A stretch of DNA of 64,000 bases from OCS116 cluster bacterium AG-390-I16 (GCA_003279705.1 QCGZ01000001.1:1-64000), one strand, 5' to 3'; positions 25,514 to 34,920 are shown, counted from the first letter of the stretch. Notes: a model not told the origin generated them from the sequence alone. Program-made: numbers and translations.

Positions 25514-26745
25514 GCTCTAGAATTTAAATTATTAGACTCAGCTCTCTTGAAATTGAGGATATTCCAGGCTTCATTAATGCATGATATAAAGTTATCTATA
25601 TCAGCCTTAGAATGTTTTGGAGTTATTGTTACTCTCAACCTTTCCCCACCCTTAGGTACTGTAGGATAAAATACAGGTTGAATATAAATACCAAAATCAT
25701 CAAGTAATAATTTAGATATCTGTTTACATTCTAGAGGTCCTTTTACAAGTATTGGGACAATATGGCTTTCGTTGTCGATAAATGGAATGTTAACTGATCT
25801 AAGACCATCTCTAATAATTGACGAATTTTCTCTAATTTTAAGACGAAGAGTTTCTGCAACTTTTGAGATTTCAATACTTTTAATTGAGGCAGCTGCAACA
25901 GAGGGATTAATTGATGATGTAAAAATAAAACCTGGTGCGAAACTTCTTATGTAATCAATTAAATCTGCATTAGCTGCAATATAACCACCCATTTGCCCAA
26001 AGGATTTTGATAAAGTACCATTGATGATATCAATATCTCTATCAATTCCTTGTTCGGCAGCTATACCACTACCCGAGGGTCCATAAAGACCAACAGAATG
26101 AACCTCATCAAGGTATGTGAGGGAATTATATTTTTTTGCCAGTCTAACAATATCTTTTAATGGAGATCTTATTCCCTCCATAGAATAAATCGACTCACAA
26201 ACAATTAGTTTAGGTTTTTCAATATCACAATCATTTAATTTTTTTTCTAAATCATCAATATTGTTGTGTTTAAAAATGTGATATTTTGCACCACTATTTC
26301 TTATACCTTCAATAAGAGAAGCATGATTTAATTCATCTGAAAAAATTTCAATATCATCTATATTTTTACACAAAATTGATATTGTTGATTGGTTTGCTGT
26401 GTATGCTGAGGGGAAAACAAGCGCTCTATCTTTGTTATGTAGCTCCGCAAGACATTTTTCTAATCCCACATGGTATGATGATGTACCAGAAATATTTCTA
26501 GTACCTCCTGAACCTGTTCCAAGTTCAGATATTACATCAATACATGTCTGCATTACTTCAGGATGTTGGCTCATATTCAAATAGTCATTTGAACACCAAA
26601 TTTCAACTTCTCTGTTATGACCTTCATTATATTCGAGTGCTTTAGGAAATAAATTTTGATGGCGATCAATCTCTCTGAAAGTTCTATAAAGACCTTCATC
26701 TTTAAGATTATCTAATTTACTTTTAAAAAAATTATTATAATCCAA
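25510..26745 (-). CDS. hemA: 5-aminolevulinate synthase
   Basis: A 411-residue PLP enzyme condensing glycine and succinyl-CoA, the first step of heme synthesis by the Shemin route, found in alphaproteobacteria and mitochondria. Motifs: WCSNDYLNMSQHP (about 50-62), GTGSGGTRNISGTSSYH, DEVHSVGLYGPSGSGIA with the PLP Asp, and the PLP lysine in NGTLSKSFGQMGGY. Length is normal. It is divergent from the hemC operon with 164 bp between the starts, and convergent with the pseudoazurin gene. Confidence 0.96.
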   Translation of the reverse strand: MDYNNFFKSKLDNLKDEGLYRTFREIDRHQNLFPKALEYNEGHNREVEIWCSNDYLNMSQHPEVMQTCIDVISELGTGSGGTRNISGTSSYHVGLEKCLAELHNKDRALVFPSAYTANQSTISILCKNIDDIEIFSDELNHASLIEGIRNSGAKYHIFKHNNIDDLEKKLNDCDIEKPKLIVCESIYSMEGIRSPLKDIVRLAKKYNSLTYLDEVHSVGLYGPSGSGIAAEQGIDRDIDIINGTLSKSFGQMGGYIAANADLIDYIRSFAPGFIFTSSINPSVAAASIKSIEISKVAETLRLKIRENSSIIRDGLRSVNIPFIDNESHIVPILVKGPLECKQISKLLLDDFGIYIQPVFYPTVPKGGERLRVTITPKHSKADIDNFISCINEAWNILNFKRAESNNLNSRA

Positions 26746-26835
26746 CTTTCCTACCCCAGTTTAGTATTACTAAAATAAATTATATTTCTAATAGAAAAAT
26801 ATAATAATAGCACTTTAAAATACTCTTTTAGACAT

Positions 26836-26862
26836 TATGTCGCATATTTCTATCAAGATAGA
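26836..26862. promoter_or_regulatory. Operator-like palindromes between hemA and hemC
   Basis: Two elements lie side by side in the 164-bp divergent region: TATGTCGCATA (26836-26846), the exact reverse complement of the motif upstream of pseudoazurin, and TCTATC-AA-GATAGA (26849-26862), a perfect 6-bp inverted repeat. They sit about 91 bp from the hemA start and 48 bp from the hemC start, where one regulator could act on both directions. The regulator is unknown. Confidence 0.4.
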
Positions 26863-26909
26863 TAAAATAAGTCGATACTTTAAAATAAATTCATGAGAAA
26901 ATATAAATT

Positions 26910-28418
26910 ATGGTTAAAATTATTTCAAGAAAGAGTGATTTAGCAATTATTCAGGCTTTTTTAGTTGGTGACGCTATTAAAACCAAAAAAAATGACATAT
27001 CTCTAGATTTTATTTACAAAGATACTAAAGGTGATATTGATTTAACAACTCCTTTAAGTAAGCTTCCAGAGATAGGTGTTTTTACTTCTGACTTGAGGGC
27101 AAGTTTAATTAACGAAGAAGCTGATTTAGCTGTTCATTCATGGAAAGATTTACCAATTAAATTAACCAAGGGTACTAAAATAGTGGGAACACTTCCACGA
27201 GCAGATATGCGAGATATTATTTTTTTTAAAAAGAAAAATATAGAAAAAATTAAAAAAAATAAAAGCTTAACTCTTTTAACATCATCACCGAGAAGAGAGT
27301 ACAATTTAAGCTCATTTCTAAATAATGCTTTGCCATTTGAGACCATAAAGATAAATTTTGAAAATATTAGAGGTAATATTCCAACTCGATTGAATAAATA
27401 TTTTAATGGAAACTCTGATGGAATAGTTTTAGCAAAAGCCGCTATTGATAGACTTCTTGCAAATGGAGATAAAAGCTTATCAATTGAAATAAGAGAAGTA
27501 ATTGATAATTCAGTTTGGCTAATACCCCCCTTATCTGAAAACCCTTGCGCTCCTGCGCAAGGCGCAATTGCAATTGAAGTAAAAGATGGTCGTGAAGATA
27601 TTATTAATCTAGTAGAAGCAATTAATGATTTTAAAACATTTGAATCTGTTCAAGTAGAACGAGAAATTTTATCTTCCTACGGTGGTGGTTGTCATCAAAA
27701 AATCGGTGTTAGCTTTGAAAAAAAAAGCTTTGGAGATGTGCTTACATTAAAAGGTATAACTGATGAAAATATTACCCTTGATAAAAGAATTATAAAGAGA
27801 AAAGTTAAGGATGGAAAAAATTGGTATGGTGTCGACCCAGATAAAATTTATCCATCTAATATAAGAGATTATAAATTATTCTCACGTGAGAATATTAAAG
27901 AAAAATCAAAAAAAATAAGCACTCTAAGAAATAAAAATATTTTAGCAACTAGAGGTAATGTTTTAGAAAGTAAGGAGAAAATAGATAGTTCAAACATTCT
28001 ATGGACAAGCGGTGTAAAAACTTGGTTTCAATTAGCCAAAAAAGGTTTTTGGGTTAATGGAAGTTTTGATAGTTTGGGAGAAAGTCAGGATAATTTGAAA
28101 TTTCTTTCCGATAACCAATGGATAAAATTAACTCACTCGAGTTCTTTAGATTTTTCAATCAAAGAAAGATTATTTACATATAAATTAATTAAAAATAAAA
28201 TTGATGAGAATTTATCTAAAAAGACACATTTTTATTGGATGAGTGGATCAGCATTTGAGTATGCAATTGAGGAATTCCCACTAATTCTTGAAAAATTTCA
28301 TTCTTGTGGACCAGGTAATACCTATGAAATTATAAAAAAGAATGTTACGGAAGACCGTATAAAAATTTTCTTGAATTATGAAGATTGGAAAAATGAGATT
28401 ACAAATGGAAAAAGCTGA
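26910..28418 (+). CDS. hemC: Porphobilinogen deaminase with C-terminal uroporphyrinogen-III-synthase-like domain
   Basis: A 502-residue protein; ordinary HemC has about 310. The first 300 residues are HemC: RKSDLAIIQA, VHSWKDLPI (K/D catalytic segment), CAPAQGAIAIEV, and GGGCHQKIG with the dipyrromethane-cofactor Cys. The remaining ~190 residues have a HemD-like course, starting ILATRGN, with WTSGVKTW and ending in CGPGNTYEIIKK, which resembles the last HemD loop. HemC-HemD fusions are known, for example in Leptospira. No separate hemD is seen here, so this probably does both steps. The HemD part is divergent and lower in confidence. Confidence 0.85.
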   Translation: MVKIISRKSDLAIIQAFLVGDAIKTKKNDISLDFIYKDTKGDIDLTTPLSKLPEIGVFTSDLRASLINEEADLAVHSWKDLPIKLTKGTKIVGTLPRADMRDIIFFKKKNIEKIKKNKSLTLLTSSPRREYNLSSFLNNALPFETIKINFENIRGNIPTRLNKYFNGNSDGIVLAKAAIDRLLANGDKSLSIEIREVIDNSVWLIPPLSENPCAPAQGAIAIEVKDGREDIINLVEAINDFKTFESVQVEREILSSYGGGCHQKIGVSFEKKSFGDVLTLKGITDENITLDKRIIKRKVKDGKNWYGVDPDKIYPSNIRDYKLFSRENIKEKSKKISTLRNKNILATRGNVLESKEKIDSSNILWTSGVKTWFQLAKKGFWVNGSFDSLGESQDNLKFLSDNQWIKLTHSSSLDFSIKERLFTYKLIKNKIDENLSKKTHFYWMSGSAFEYAIEEFPLILEKFHSCGPGNTYEIIKKNVTEDRIKIFLNYEDWKNEITNGKS

Positions 28419-29370
28419 AAAAAAACTTCACCGTTTAAAGAGCAATCAATTATTAAGAGATTTATGTTCTGAAACAAGTTTTTCACTATCGCATTTTGTT
28501 CAACCAATTTTTATTAATGAGGGTATTAATGATAATGAAGAAATTATAGGTTTAAAAAATAATTTCGTTATGTCTCTTGATAACTCTTTTAAACAAATTG
28601 ATGATGATCTAAATAATGGAGTAAAAAATTTTCTATTATTTATTTCTCCTAAAAAGAAAAGCGTTAGTTCTTTTAATTTAGATTTTCACCAAAGAGCAAT
28701 AAGCTCAATAAAAGATAGGTTTATGAATGATATAAATTTATGGACCGACGTTTGCTTATGCTCTTTAACTGATCATGGACATTGTTGTTTATTTAATGAG
28801 GATCAATCAATTGACATTGATCGAACATTAAAAGAAATTTCCAAGATCGCACTTAGCTATGCTCAGGCAGGATCAGACATTATTGCACCAAGTGATATGA
28901 TGGATGGAAGAACATTATCAATTAGAAAAATCCTTGATAAAGAGGAATTTTCAATGAAGCCTATAGTTAGTTATAGTACGAAATTTTCAAGTAATTTTTA
29001 TGGACCATTTAGAGAGGCTGCATCTTCGGCACCATCTTTTGGTGATAGAAAGCAATATCAGTTAGATTATAGGAGCGAATCTGAGGCAATTAGAGCAAGC
29101 TTAAGATGTGCTGAGGAAGGAGCTGACATGCTCATGGTCAAACCTGGAATGACCTCAATTGATTTAATTATGAAGATTAGAGAAAAAACCAATTTAATGG
29201 TTGGCTCTTATCAGGTAAGTGGTGAATACGCTGGTATGTGTTTATCAGAAGAAAAAGGTTTGCTGGATTTAAATGAAGCTTTAAAAGAAACTTGGCATGT
29301 TATGCGAAGGGCTGGAGCTCAATATATTATTTCTTATGGAGCACGGTTGGCAAAAGAAATAGGTTTTTAA
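28405..29370 (+). CDS. hemB: Delta-aminolevulinic acid dehydratase (porphobilinogen synthase)
   Basis: A 321-residue enzyme joining two ALA molecules. The three zinc-type cysteines are visible in CLCSLTDHGHCC (about residues 114-125), placing it in the Cys-type, zinc-dependent group instead of the Asp-rich magnesium group common in rhizobia. Schiff-base lysines are in the YSTKFSSNFYGPF and MVKPG segments. I take the ATG at 28405 (MEKAEKKLHRL); an upstream in-frame ATG at 28378 is also possible. Either start overlaps hemC. Confidence 0.95.
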   Translation: MEKAEKKLHRLKSNQLLRDLCSETSFSLSHFVQPIFINEGINDNEEIIGLKNNFVMSLDNSFKQIDDDLNNGVKNFLLFISPKKKSVSSFNLDFHQRAISSIKDRFMNDINLWTDVCLCSLTDHGHCCLFNEDQSIDIDRTLKEISKIALSYAQAGSDIIAPSDMMDGRTLSIRKILDKEEFSMKPIVSYSTKFSSNFYGPFREAASSAPSFGDRKQYQLDYRSESEAIRASLRCAEEGADMLMVKPGMTSIDLIMKIREKTNLMVGSYQVSGEYAGMCLSEEKGLLDLNEALKETWHVMRRAGAQYIISYGARLAKEIGF

Positions 29371-30404
29371 TGTCCAATTTATTATTTAATAACGCTTTAA
29401 AAAGAGTATCTCAAAAAACTCCACCAATATGGTTTATGCGACAAGCTGGAAGATATCATTCGCATTACCAAAATTTAAAAAAAGATTACTCTTTTGAGGA
29501 TTTATGTAAAAATCCAGAGTTGGCTGCACAAACTGCATTGGGTCCGATTGAAGACTTTGATTTTGATGTTTCAATTCTATTTAGCGATATTCTTTTTCCA
29601 TTGGAGGCTTTAGGTATGAGTCTTAAATATAATCCAGGGCCTGTTTTTGGTAAATTTATCGATCATTTAAATTTTAATGAATTAAAAGAGGTTGAAGACG
29701 CTATCCTAGATTTAAATTTTCAGAGCGAGGCTTTAAAAATAACACGTGATATCTTACCAAAAAATAAAAGCTTGATTGGCTTTGTAGGTGGTCCATGGAC
29801 AGTTGCCTCTTACGGCACTGGAATGAATAAGGGTATAAGTTACGAGGGTAATTTTAGAAATGATTTTATTTATAAACTTCTTACTGAGAAAATAATACCT
29901 TTGTTAAAGAAAAATATTGAACTACAGATTTCTTCAGGAGCCGAAATAGTTATGATTTTTGATACAGATGCTGCAAGAATAGGAAATTCAAAAGATTTCT
30001 ATGCTTATTCAGATATTGTGTATAATAATTTAATAAAACCTTTTGATGGTAGCGTTGGATTCTTTGCAAAGCACCCATTTGAATATAATTTTTTTATTGA
30101 AGCTATAAATTCCAATGAAGATAAAACTTTATCAGGAATAGGATTTGATCACACATTCGAAATTTCACATTGGTTAAGAAAAACTAAAAGAGGTTTTGTT
30201 CAGGGTAATTTTAATCAAGAGATTTTAACTAGATCTTTGGATGAAGTTAAAAGAGAGCTCGATAAATATATGGAGCCAATACTTAATTTAAATTTATCCG
30301 AGAGAGCTGGTTGGGTTTGTGGTTTAGGGCATGGTATTTTAAAAACTACACCTGAAGAAAATGTTAGTTACTTTATTAAGACTATTAGGGAAAATTTTAA
30401 ATGA
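29370..30404 (+). CDS. hemE: Uroporphyrinogen decarboxylase
   Basis: A 344-residue enzyme that removes four carboxyls from uroporphyrinogen III. The start is the ATG at 29370 overlapping the hemB stop as TAATG; longer frames into hemB are not meaningful. Signatures: PPIWFMRQAGRYHSHYQ (residues 15-31) with the catalytic Arg pair, FSDILFPLEALG with the key Asp, GFVGGPWTVASY, and GLGHGILKTTPEENV near the C-terminus. Normal family length. Confidence 0.96.
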   Translation: MSNLLFNNALKRVSQKTPPIWFMRQAGRYHSHYQNLKKDYSFEDLCKNPELAAQTALGPIEDFDFDVSILFSDILFPLEALGMSLKYNPGPVFGKFIDHLNFNELKEVEDAILDLNFQSEALKITRDILPKNKSLIGFVGGPWTVASYGTGMNKGISYEGNFRNDFIYKLLTEKIIPLLKKNIELQISSGAEIVMIFDTDAARIGNSKDFYAYSDIVYNNLIKPFDGSVGFFAKHPFEYNFFIEAINSNEDKTLSGIGFDHTFEISHWLRKTKRGFVQGNFNQEILTRSLDEVKRELDKYMEPILNLNLSERAGWVCGLGHGILKTTPEENVSYFIKTIRENFK

Positions 30405-31234
30405 ACAACTCTTTAGGATTAGATGAATCTGAAAGTGAGAAAAAAATTGCTCAAGAATGGTTTAGAGAACTAAGAGATCAATTTTGTAAAAAATTTGAAG
30501 AAATTGATGACGAAAAATTTGTAAGAAAGACCTGGAAACACTCTGGAGAGGGTGGTGGAGAAATGAGTACTTTAAAAGGTAGTGTTTTTGAAAAAGTTGG
30601 TGTTAATATTTCAACTGTTAAAGGCGAATTTAAAGAAGATTTTAGAAAACAAATATCTGGTACTGAAAAAGCTCCAAATTATTGGGCAAGTGGCATAAGT
30701 GTAGTTGCTCATATGCAATCTCCTTTTGTCCCAGCTTTTCATTTTAATACTAGATTCATCCAAACTGGAAAAAAGTGGTTTGGCGGCGGAGCCGATATGA
30801 CTCCTTCAATTTTTAATGATGATGATGTAAATTTTTTTCATACATCAATAGAAAATGTATGTAATAAGCATGATAAAAATTATTATCCAGATTTTAAGAA
30901 ACAATGTGATGAATATTTTTATCTTCCTCATAGGGATGAGCCAAGGGGAGAGGGAGGTATTTTTTTTGATCATTTGAATAATAACAATTTTGATAATGAT
31001 TTTAATTTTATCCATGATTTTGGAGAAGATATTTTAACAACTATCTGTACTATTATTGAAAAACGAAAAAATAAGAGTTGGTCTCAGGATGAAAAAGATA
31101 TTCAACTGTATAAAAGAGGTCGATATGTTGAATTTAATCTTTTATGGGACAGGGGAACATTATTTGGCCTTAAAACCGGGGGATCTACAGAGGCAATTTT
31201 AATGTCTATGCCTCCTAATGCAAAATGGAAGTAA
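30401..31234 (+). CDS. hemF: Oxygen-dependent coproporphyrinogen III oxidase
   Basis: A 277-residue aerobic oxidase that converts coproporphyrinogen III to protoporphyrinogen IX. Visible: GGGEMSTLKGSVFEKVGVN (about 47-65), HFNTRF and WFGGGADMTPS with the substrate Asp, HRDEPRGEGGIFFDH and the final GRYVEFNLLWDRGTLFGL. Its start overlaps hemE by 4 bp (ATGA). Presence of HemF indicates aerobic heme synthesis; no hemN is seen in the window. Confidence 0.97.
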   Translation: MNNSLGLDESESEKKIAQEWFRELRDQFCKKFEEIDDEKFVRKTWKHSGEGGGEMSTLKGSVFEKVGVNISTVKGEFKEDFRKQISGTEKAPNYWASGISVVAHMQSPFVPAFHFNTRFIQTGKKWFGGGADMTPSIFNDDDVNFFHTSIENVCNKHDKNYYPDFKKQCDEYFYLPHRDEPRGEGGIFFDHLNNNNFDNDFNFIHDFGEDILTTICTIIEKRKNKSWSQDEKDIQLYKRGRYVEFNLLWDRGTLFGLKTGGSTEAILMSMPPNAKWK

Positions 31235-31655
31235 ATTGATACTCTGGATTAAAGTTATACATATAGTTTCTGTAATATCTTGGATGGCTGGCCTCTTATA
31301 CCTTCCAAGGCTATTTGTTTATCATTCTGAAAATATTAATAATATTGATTTATCTTCAACTTTTAAAGTTATGGAGTATAGATTATACCGTTTTATAATG
31401 AACCCCGCCATGATGATTGTATGGTTGTCTGGTCTTTTTTTGCTTTATAATAATGGGCTTGAATTATGGTTATTAATAAAATTTTTATTAGTAATTCTTA
31501 TGACATTTTTTCATATTTTTATGAAAAATTGCATTAATGAATTTGAAAATGATAATAACAAATATTCATCAAAATTCTTCCGTATAATAAACGAAATACC
31601 AACTGTTTTAATGATATTTATTGTTATTCTTGTTGTAATAAAGCCTTGGTCTTAA
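31218..31655 (+). CDS. hemJ: Protoporphyrinogen oxidase, HemJ type
   Basis: A 145-residue inner-membrane protein with four hydrophobic spans. The family pattern is clear: IKVIHIVSVISWMAGLLYLP (residues 12-31, with the conserved His15) and RLYRFIMNPAMMIVW in the second span region, then MKNCINEF. HemJ is the heme-containing oxidase that makes protoporphyrin IX in most alphaproteobacteria. It overlaps hemF by 17 bp and ends the operon; only ferrochelatase is missing for a full pathway. A 3-bp gap separates it from the convergent gene. Confidence 0.93.
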   Translation: MQNGSKLILWIKVIHIVSVISWMAGLLYLPRLFVYHSENINNIDLSSTFKVMEYRLYRFIMNPAMMIVWLSGLFLLYNNGLELWLLIKFLLVILMTFFHIFMKNCINEFENDNNKYSSKFFRIINEIPTVLMIFIVILVVIKPWS

Positions 31656-31658
31656 TTT

Positions 31659-34016
31659 TTAAACTGATTTTGCTTTTTGAATTGCTTCCCATATTTTATT
31701 TGGGGTAGCCGGCATATCAAAGTCTTTTATACCAAATGATTTTAATGCATCTAAAACAGAATGGATAACCGCAGGAGGCGCTGCAATTGCACCTGCTTCT
31801 CCACAACCTTTTACGCCGAGTCCATGAACCGATGGTGTTGTTTCAGTTTTTACAATCATTGACGGAATATTATCTGCCCTAGGCATTGTGTAATCCATAA
31901 AAGATCCATTTATTAATTGAGCCGAGTCCTCTTCATAAATGCAATGTTCTAACATGGCTTGTCCAATGCCTTGAGCAACACCTCCATGAACCTGCCCTTC
32001 AACAATCATAGGATTCATTATTATACCAAAATCGTCAGATACTGCATAATTTACGATTTCCGTTTTACCAGTATCTGGATCTATTTCAATCTCACAAATA
32101 TGGGTTCCTGCTGGATAGGTTAGGTTCGGGGGATCATAGAATGAAGTTTCTTCAAGGCCAGGTTCAAGTTCGTTAATAGGATAATTTCCAGGTACATAAG
32201 CTGCACCAATAATTTCAGGTAATGAAATAAATTTGTTTGTATCTTTTACTGAAAATTCGCCATCCTCAAAAATTATTTTATCGGCTGAAGATTCTAACAA
32301 ATGAGCAGCAATTCTCTTTCCTTTAGTAATAATTTTTTCTAAAGACTTCATCAATGCAGGTCCTCCTACAGCTAAAGAACGAGAACCAACTGTACCTACG
32401 CCATAAGGTATTCTTCCTGTATCCCCATGTACTACATCAATAGACTCAAATGGAATACCAAGAGTATCGTGAACAATTTGGGCAAATACTGTTTCATGAC
32501 CTTGTCCATGAGAGTGTGATCCAGTAAATACGGTAATCGAACCGGTTGGATTCACACGAACGGTAGATGATTCATAATAGCCACCCCTTCCTCCTGCATC
32601 TAGGGTCATTTTTGAAGGGGCTACTCCACATGCCTCAATATAACAAGAAATTCCTATACCTCTTAGCTTACCATTTTTTTCTGATTTAATTTTTCTCTCA
32701 TTATATTCGTCATATTTAATTGCTTTTAATGCAGAGTTTAGACATGCATCATAATCTCCAGAGTCATATGTTAAATTTCCGGGCGATGGATAGGGGAATT
32801 CATTTGGTTGAATAAAATTCTTTTTTCTTAATTGAATAGAGTCAATTCCTGTTTGATTGGAAGCGGCTTCAACTAATCTTTCTGTAACATATGTAGCTTC
32901 TGGGCGACCAGCTCCTCTATACGCATCAACAGGTACTGTATTTGTAAATACACCTTTAACATCACAATAAAGATTAGGAGTTTTATATGGACCAGGTATT
33001 AAAGGGCCATAAAAAAATGTAGGTATTGCTGGTCCTGACCCTGATAAATACCCTCCTAAAGAAGCTAAGGTTGTAACTCTCATTGCTGTAAAATAACCGT
33101 CTTTATCAAGAGCTGCCTCTGCTTTTGTAACATGATCCCTTCCATGTCTATCACTAATAAATGCTTCACTTCTTTCAGATGTCCATTTAATAGCCCTTGC
33201 TAATTTTCCAGCAGCCCAGGTTACTATTGCTTCTTCTGCATAATGAAATGCTTTAGAACCAAATCCACCTCCAACATCATGTGAAATTACCCTAACTTTA
33301 TGTTCCTCCAAGCCCAATACTGTGCAAACAAGCATTCTAATAATGTGTGGAAGTTGTGTTGTTGTATAAAGTATATACTCTTCTTTTCCATCCTCATAAT
33401 TTCCTATGTATGATCTAGGCTCCATAGCATTTGGAACTAAACGGCTATTTGTTAAATCAATTTCAATATGATGCTCTGCCTCTTTAAATGCCTTTTCAGT
33501 TTCTTCTTTATTTCCTAATTCCCACTCAAAACATATATTATTAGGAATATCGTCCCAAATTTGTGGTGCGCTATCTTCTGTGGCTTTTTTTGGAGATACA
33601 ACAGCTGGAAGATCTTCATACTCAAGGTTAATTAATTCACACGCATCTTTTGCTTGATTAACTGTTTCAGCAATGACGACTGCAATCATTTCTCCAACAA
33701 ATCTAATTTTATCCTTTGCAAAAACAGGCCAAGGAGGCTCGTGCATTGGAGGAGTTCCAGGTTTTGTAGGAGTTTCCCAGCCGCAAGGAAGAGAAGCATC
33801 AATATCTTTACCTGTATATATTGCAACTACCCCTGGAGAACTCATTGCACTCTCAGTTTCAATAGAAATTAAATTTGCATGTGCGACAGGAGATCTTAAA
33901 AAATATGCATATAATTGATTGGGGTGATTTATATCATCGGTATATTTTCCTTTACCTGTTATAAATCTATAATCTTCTTTTCTTAGAACTGAAGATCCCA
34001 TACCTTTTTCAGACAT
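31659..34016 (-). CDS. Molybdenum hydroxylase large subunit (form II CoxL-like)
   Basis: A 785-residue xanthine-oxidase-family catalytic subunit. I choose the ATG at 34016 (MSEKGMGSSVLRKED) because GAAAGGAAAA lies 5 bases upstream; a TTG at 34031 would overlap that site. Molybdopterin contacts are visible in VGGGFGSKAF, the active-site loop is AYRGAGRPEA (the form II signature; true CO dehydrogenases have AYRCSFR), and the catalytic Glu is in GVKGCGEAGA near the C-terminus. The medium FAD and small iron-sulfur subunits are not adjacent. The substrate is unknown, most likely an aldehyde or N-heterocycle, and not CO. Confidence 0.9.
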   Translation of the reverse strand: MSEKGMGSSVLRKEDYRFITGKGKYTDDINHPNQLYAYFLRSPVAHANLISIETESAMSSPGVVAIYTGKDIDASLPCGWETPTKPGTPPMHEPPWPVFAKDKIRFVGEMIAVVIAETVNQAKDACELINLEYEDLPAVVSPKKATEDSAPQIWDDIPNNICFEWELGNKEETEKAFKEAEHHIEIDLTNSRLVPNAMEPRSYIGNYEDGKEEYILYTTTQLPHIIRMLVCTVLGLEEHKVRVISHDVGGGFGSKAFHYAEEAIVTWAAGKLARAIKWTSERSEAFISDRHGRDHVTKAEAALDKDGYFTAMRVTTLASLGGYLSGSGPAIPTFFYGPLIPGPYKTPNLYCDVKGVFTNTVPVDAYRGAGRPEATYVTERLVEAASNQTGIDSIQLRKKNFIQPNEFPYPSPGNLTYDSGDYDACLNSALKAIKYDEYNERKIKSEKNGKLRGIGISCYIEACGVAPSKMTLDAGGRGGYYESSTVRVNPTGSITVFTGSHSHGQGHETVFAQIVHDTLGIPFESIDVVHGDTGRIPYGVGTVGSRSLAVGGPALMKSLEKIITKGKRIAAHLLESSADKIIFEDGEFSVKDTNKFISLPEIIGAAYVPGNYPINELEPGLEETSFYDPPNLTYPAGTHICEIEIDPDTGKTEIVNYAVSDDFGIIMNPMIVEGQVHGGVAQGIGQAMLEHCIYEEDSAQLINGSFMDYTMPRADNIPSMIVKTETTPSVHGLGVKGCGEAGAIAAPPAVIHSVLDALKSFGIKDFDMPATPNKIWEAIQKAKSV

Positions 34017-34128
34017 ATATTTTCCTTTCAAAAATTAAATATATATATAATTTTTTTTTGTTTAAAGTTTATATTCGCTTTTATAGTTAAAATTTACTAT
34101 TTTGTTAAATATTTTAAATGGGGTTGAT

Positions 34129-34920
34129 ATGGATTTGGGACTTAATAATAAAATTGTTCTTGTTACTGCAGCAAGTCAAGGTCTAGGAAAAGCAACAGCA
34201 CTTTCTATTGCAAACGAGGGTGCAACAGTAATCATTTGTTCAAGGGATGAAGAAAAAATTTCAAAATCTGCAAAAGATATTAAAGAACAGACAGGCTCTG
34301 AAGTCTATTTTTTTCAGACAGATTTAAGCAACAAAGAAGACATTAATAAAATGGTTGAAGATATTATTAAAAAGCATGGAAGGGTTGATGTACTGGTTAA
34401 TAATACTGGCGGTCCAAAGGCAGGTTTTTTTGATGAGATCAGTGATGATGATTGGGTTTCTACTTTTGAGTCAACTTTTTTATCAGCTGTAAGATTAACA
34501 AGGGCTGTTTTACCATCTATGAAGAGAAATAAATGGGGAAGAATAATTAATATTAGTTCTGTATCAGCAAAACAACCCATTGATAATCTAATGTTATCTA
34601 ATGGAGTTAGAATGTCTGTTCATGGCTGGGCAAAAACTCTCTCTAACCAGATTGCATCGGATAATATTTTGATAAATAATGTTTGTCCGGGCTTCACTAA
34701 AACTGAAAGAGTTGAAGGCCTTGTTTCAATGCAAGCCAAAGAGCTTAATGTTTCCGAAGAGCAGGTTGTGGACACAATATCAAGTAATATTCCCGCTAAA
34801 AGAGTTGGTAAACCAGAAGAATTAGCAGATTTGGTGACTTTTTTGGCCTCTGAAAAATCAAGTTATATTACTGGCCAATCAATTGCAGTAGATGGTGGCG
34901 TTTCAAGTTTGCCTATTTAG
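34129..34920 (+). CDS. SDR-family protein with replaced catalytic Tyr and Lys
   Basis: A 263-residue Rossmann protein. Start ATG at 34129 with GGGGTT upstream. The cofactor motif is TAASQGLG, slightly off the usual TGxxxGxG, and NNTGGP takes the place of NNAG. The catalytic serine is kept (ISSVS, about S143/S144), but where Tyr-x3-Lys should follow there is SNGVR (S157, R161). A subgroup of FabG-like SDRs with LSN..R at this place is known and their chemistry is not settled. Divergent from the CoxL-like gene; convergent with the next SDR by a 4-bp overlap. Confidence 0.85.
   Translation: MDLGLNNKIVLVTAASQGLGKATALSIANEGATVIICSRDEEKISKSAKDIKEQTGSEVYFFQTDLSNKEDINKMVEDIIKKHGRVDVLVNNTGGPKAGFFDEISDDDWVSTFESTFLSAVRLTRAVLPSMKRNKWGRIINISSVSAKQPIDNLMLSNGVRMSVHGWAKTLSNQIASDNILINNVCPGFTKTERVEGLVSMQAKELNVSEEQVVDTISSNIPAKRVGKPEELADLVTFLASEKSSYITGQSIAVDGGVSSLPI

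Noticed and set aside
31659-34016. Large subunit as a true carbon monoxide dehydrogenase (form I CoxL).
   Set aside because: The active-site loop is AYRGAGR; the form I enzyme needs AYRCSFR with the Cys that binds copper.
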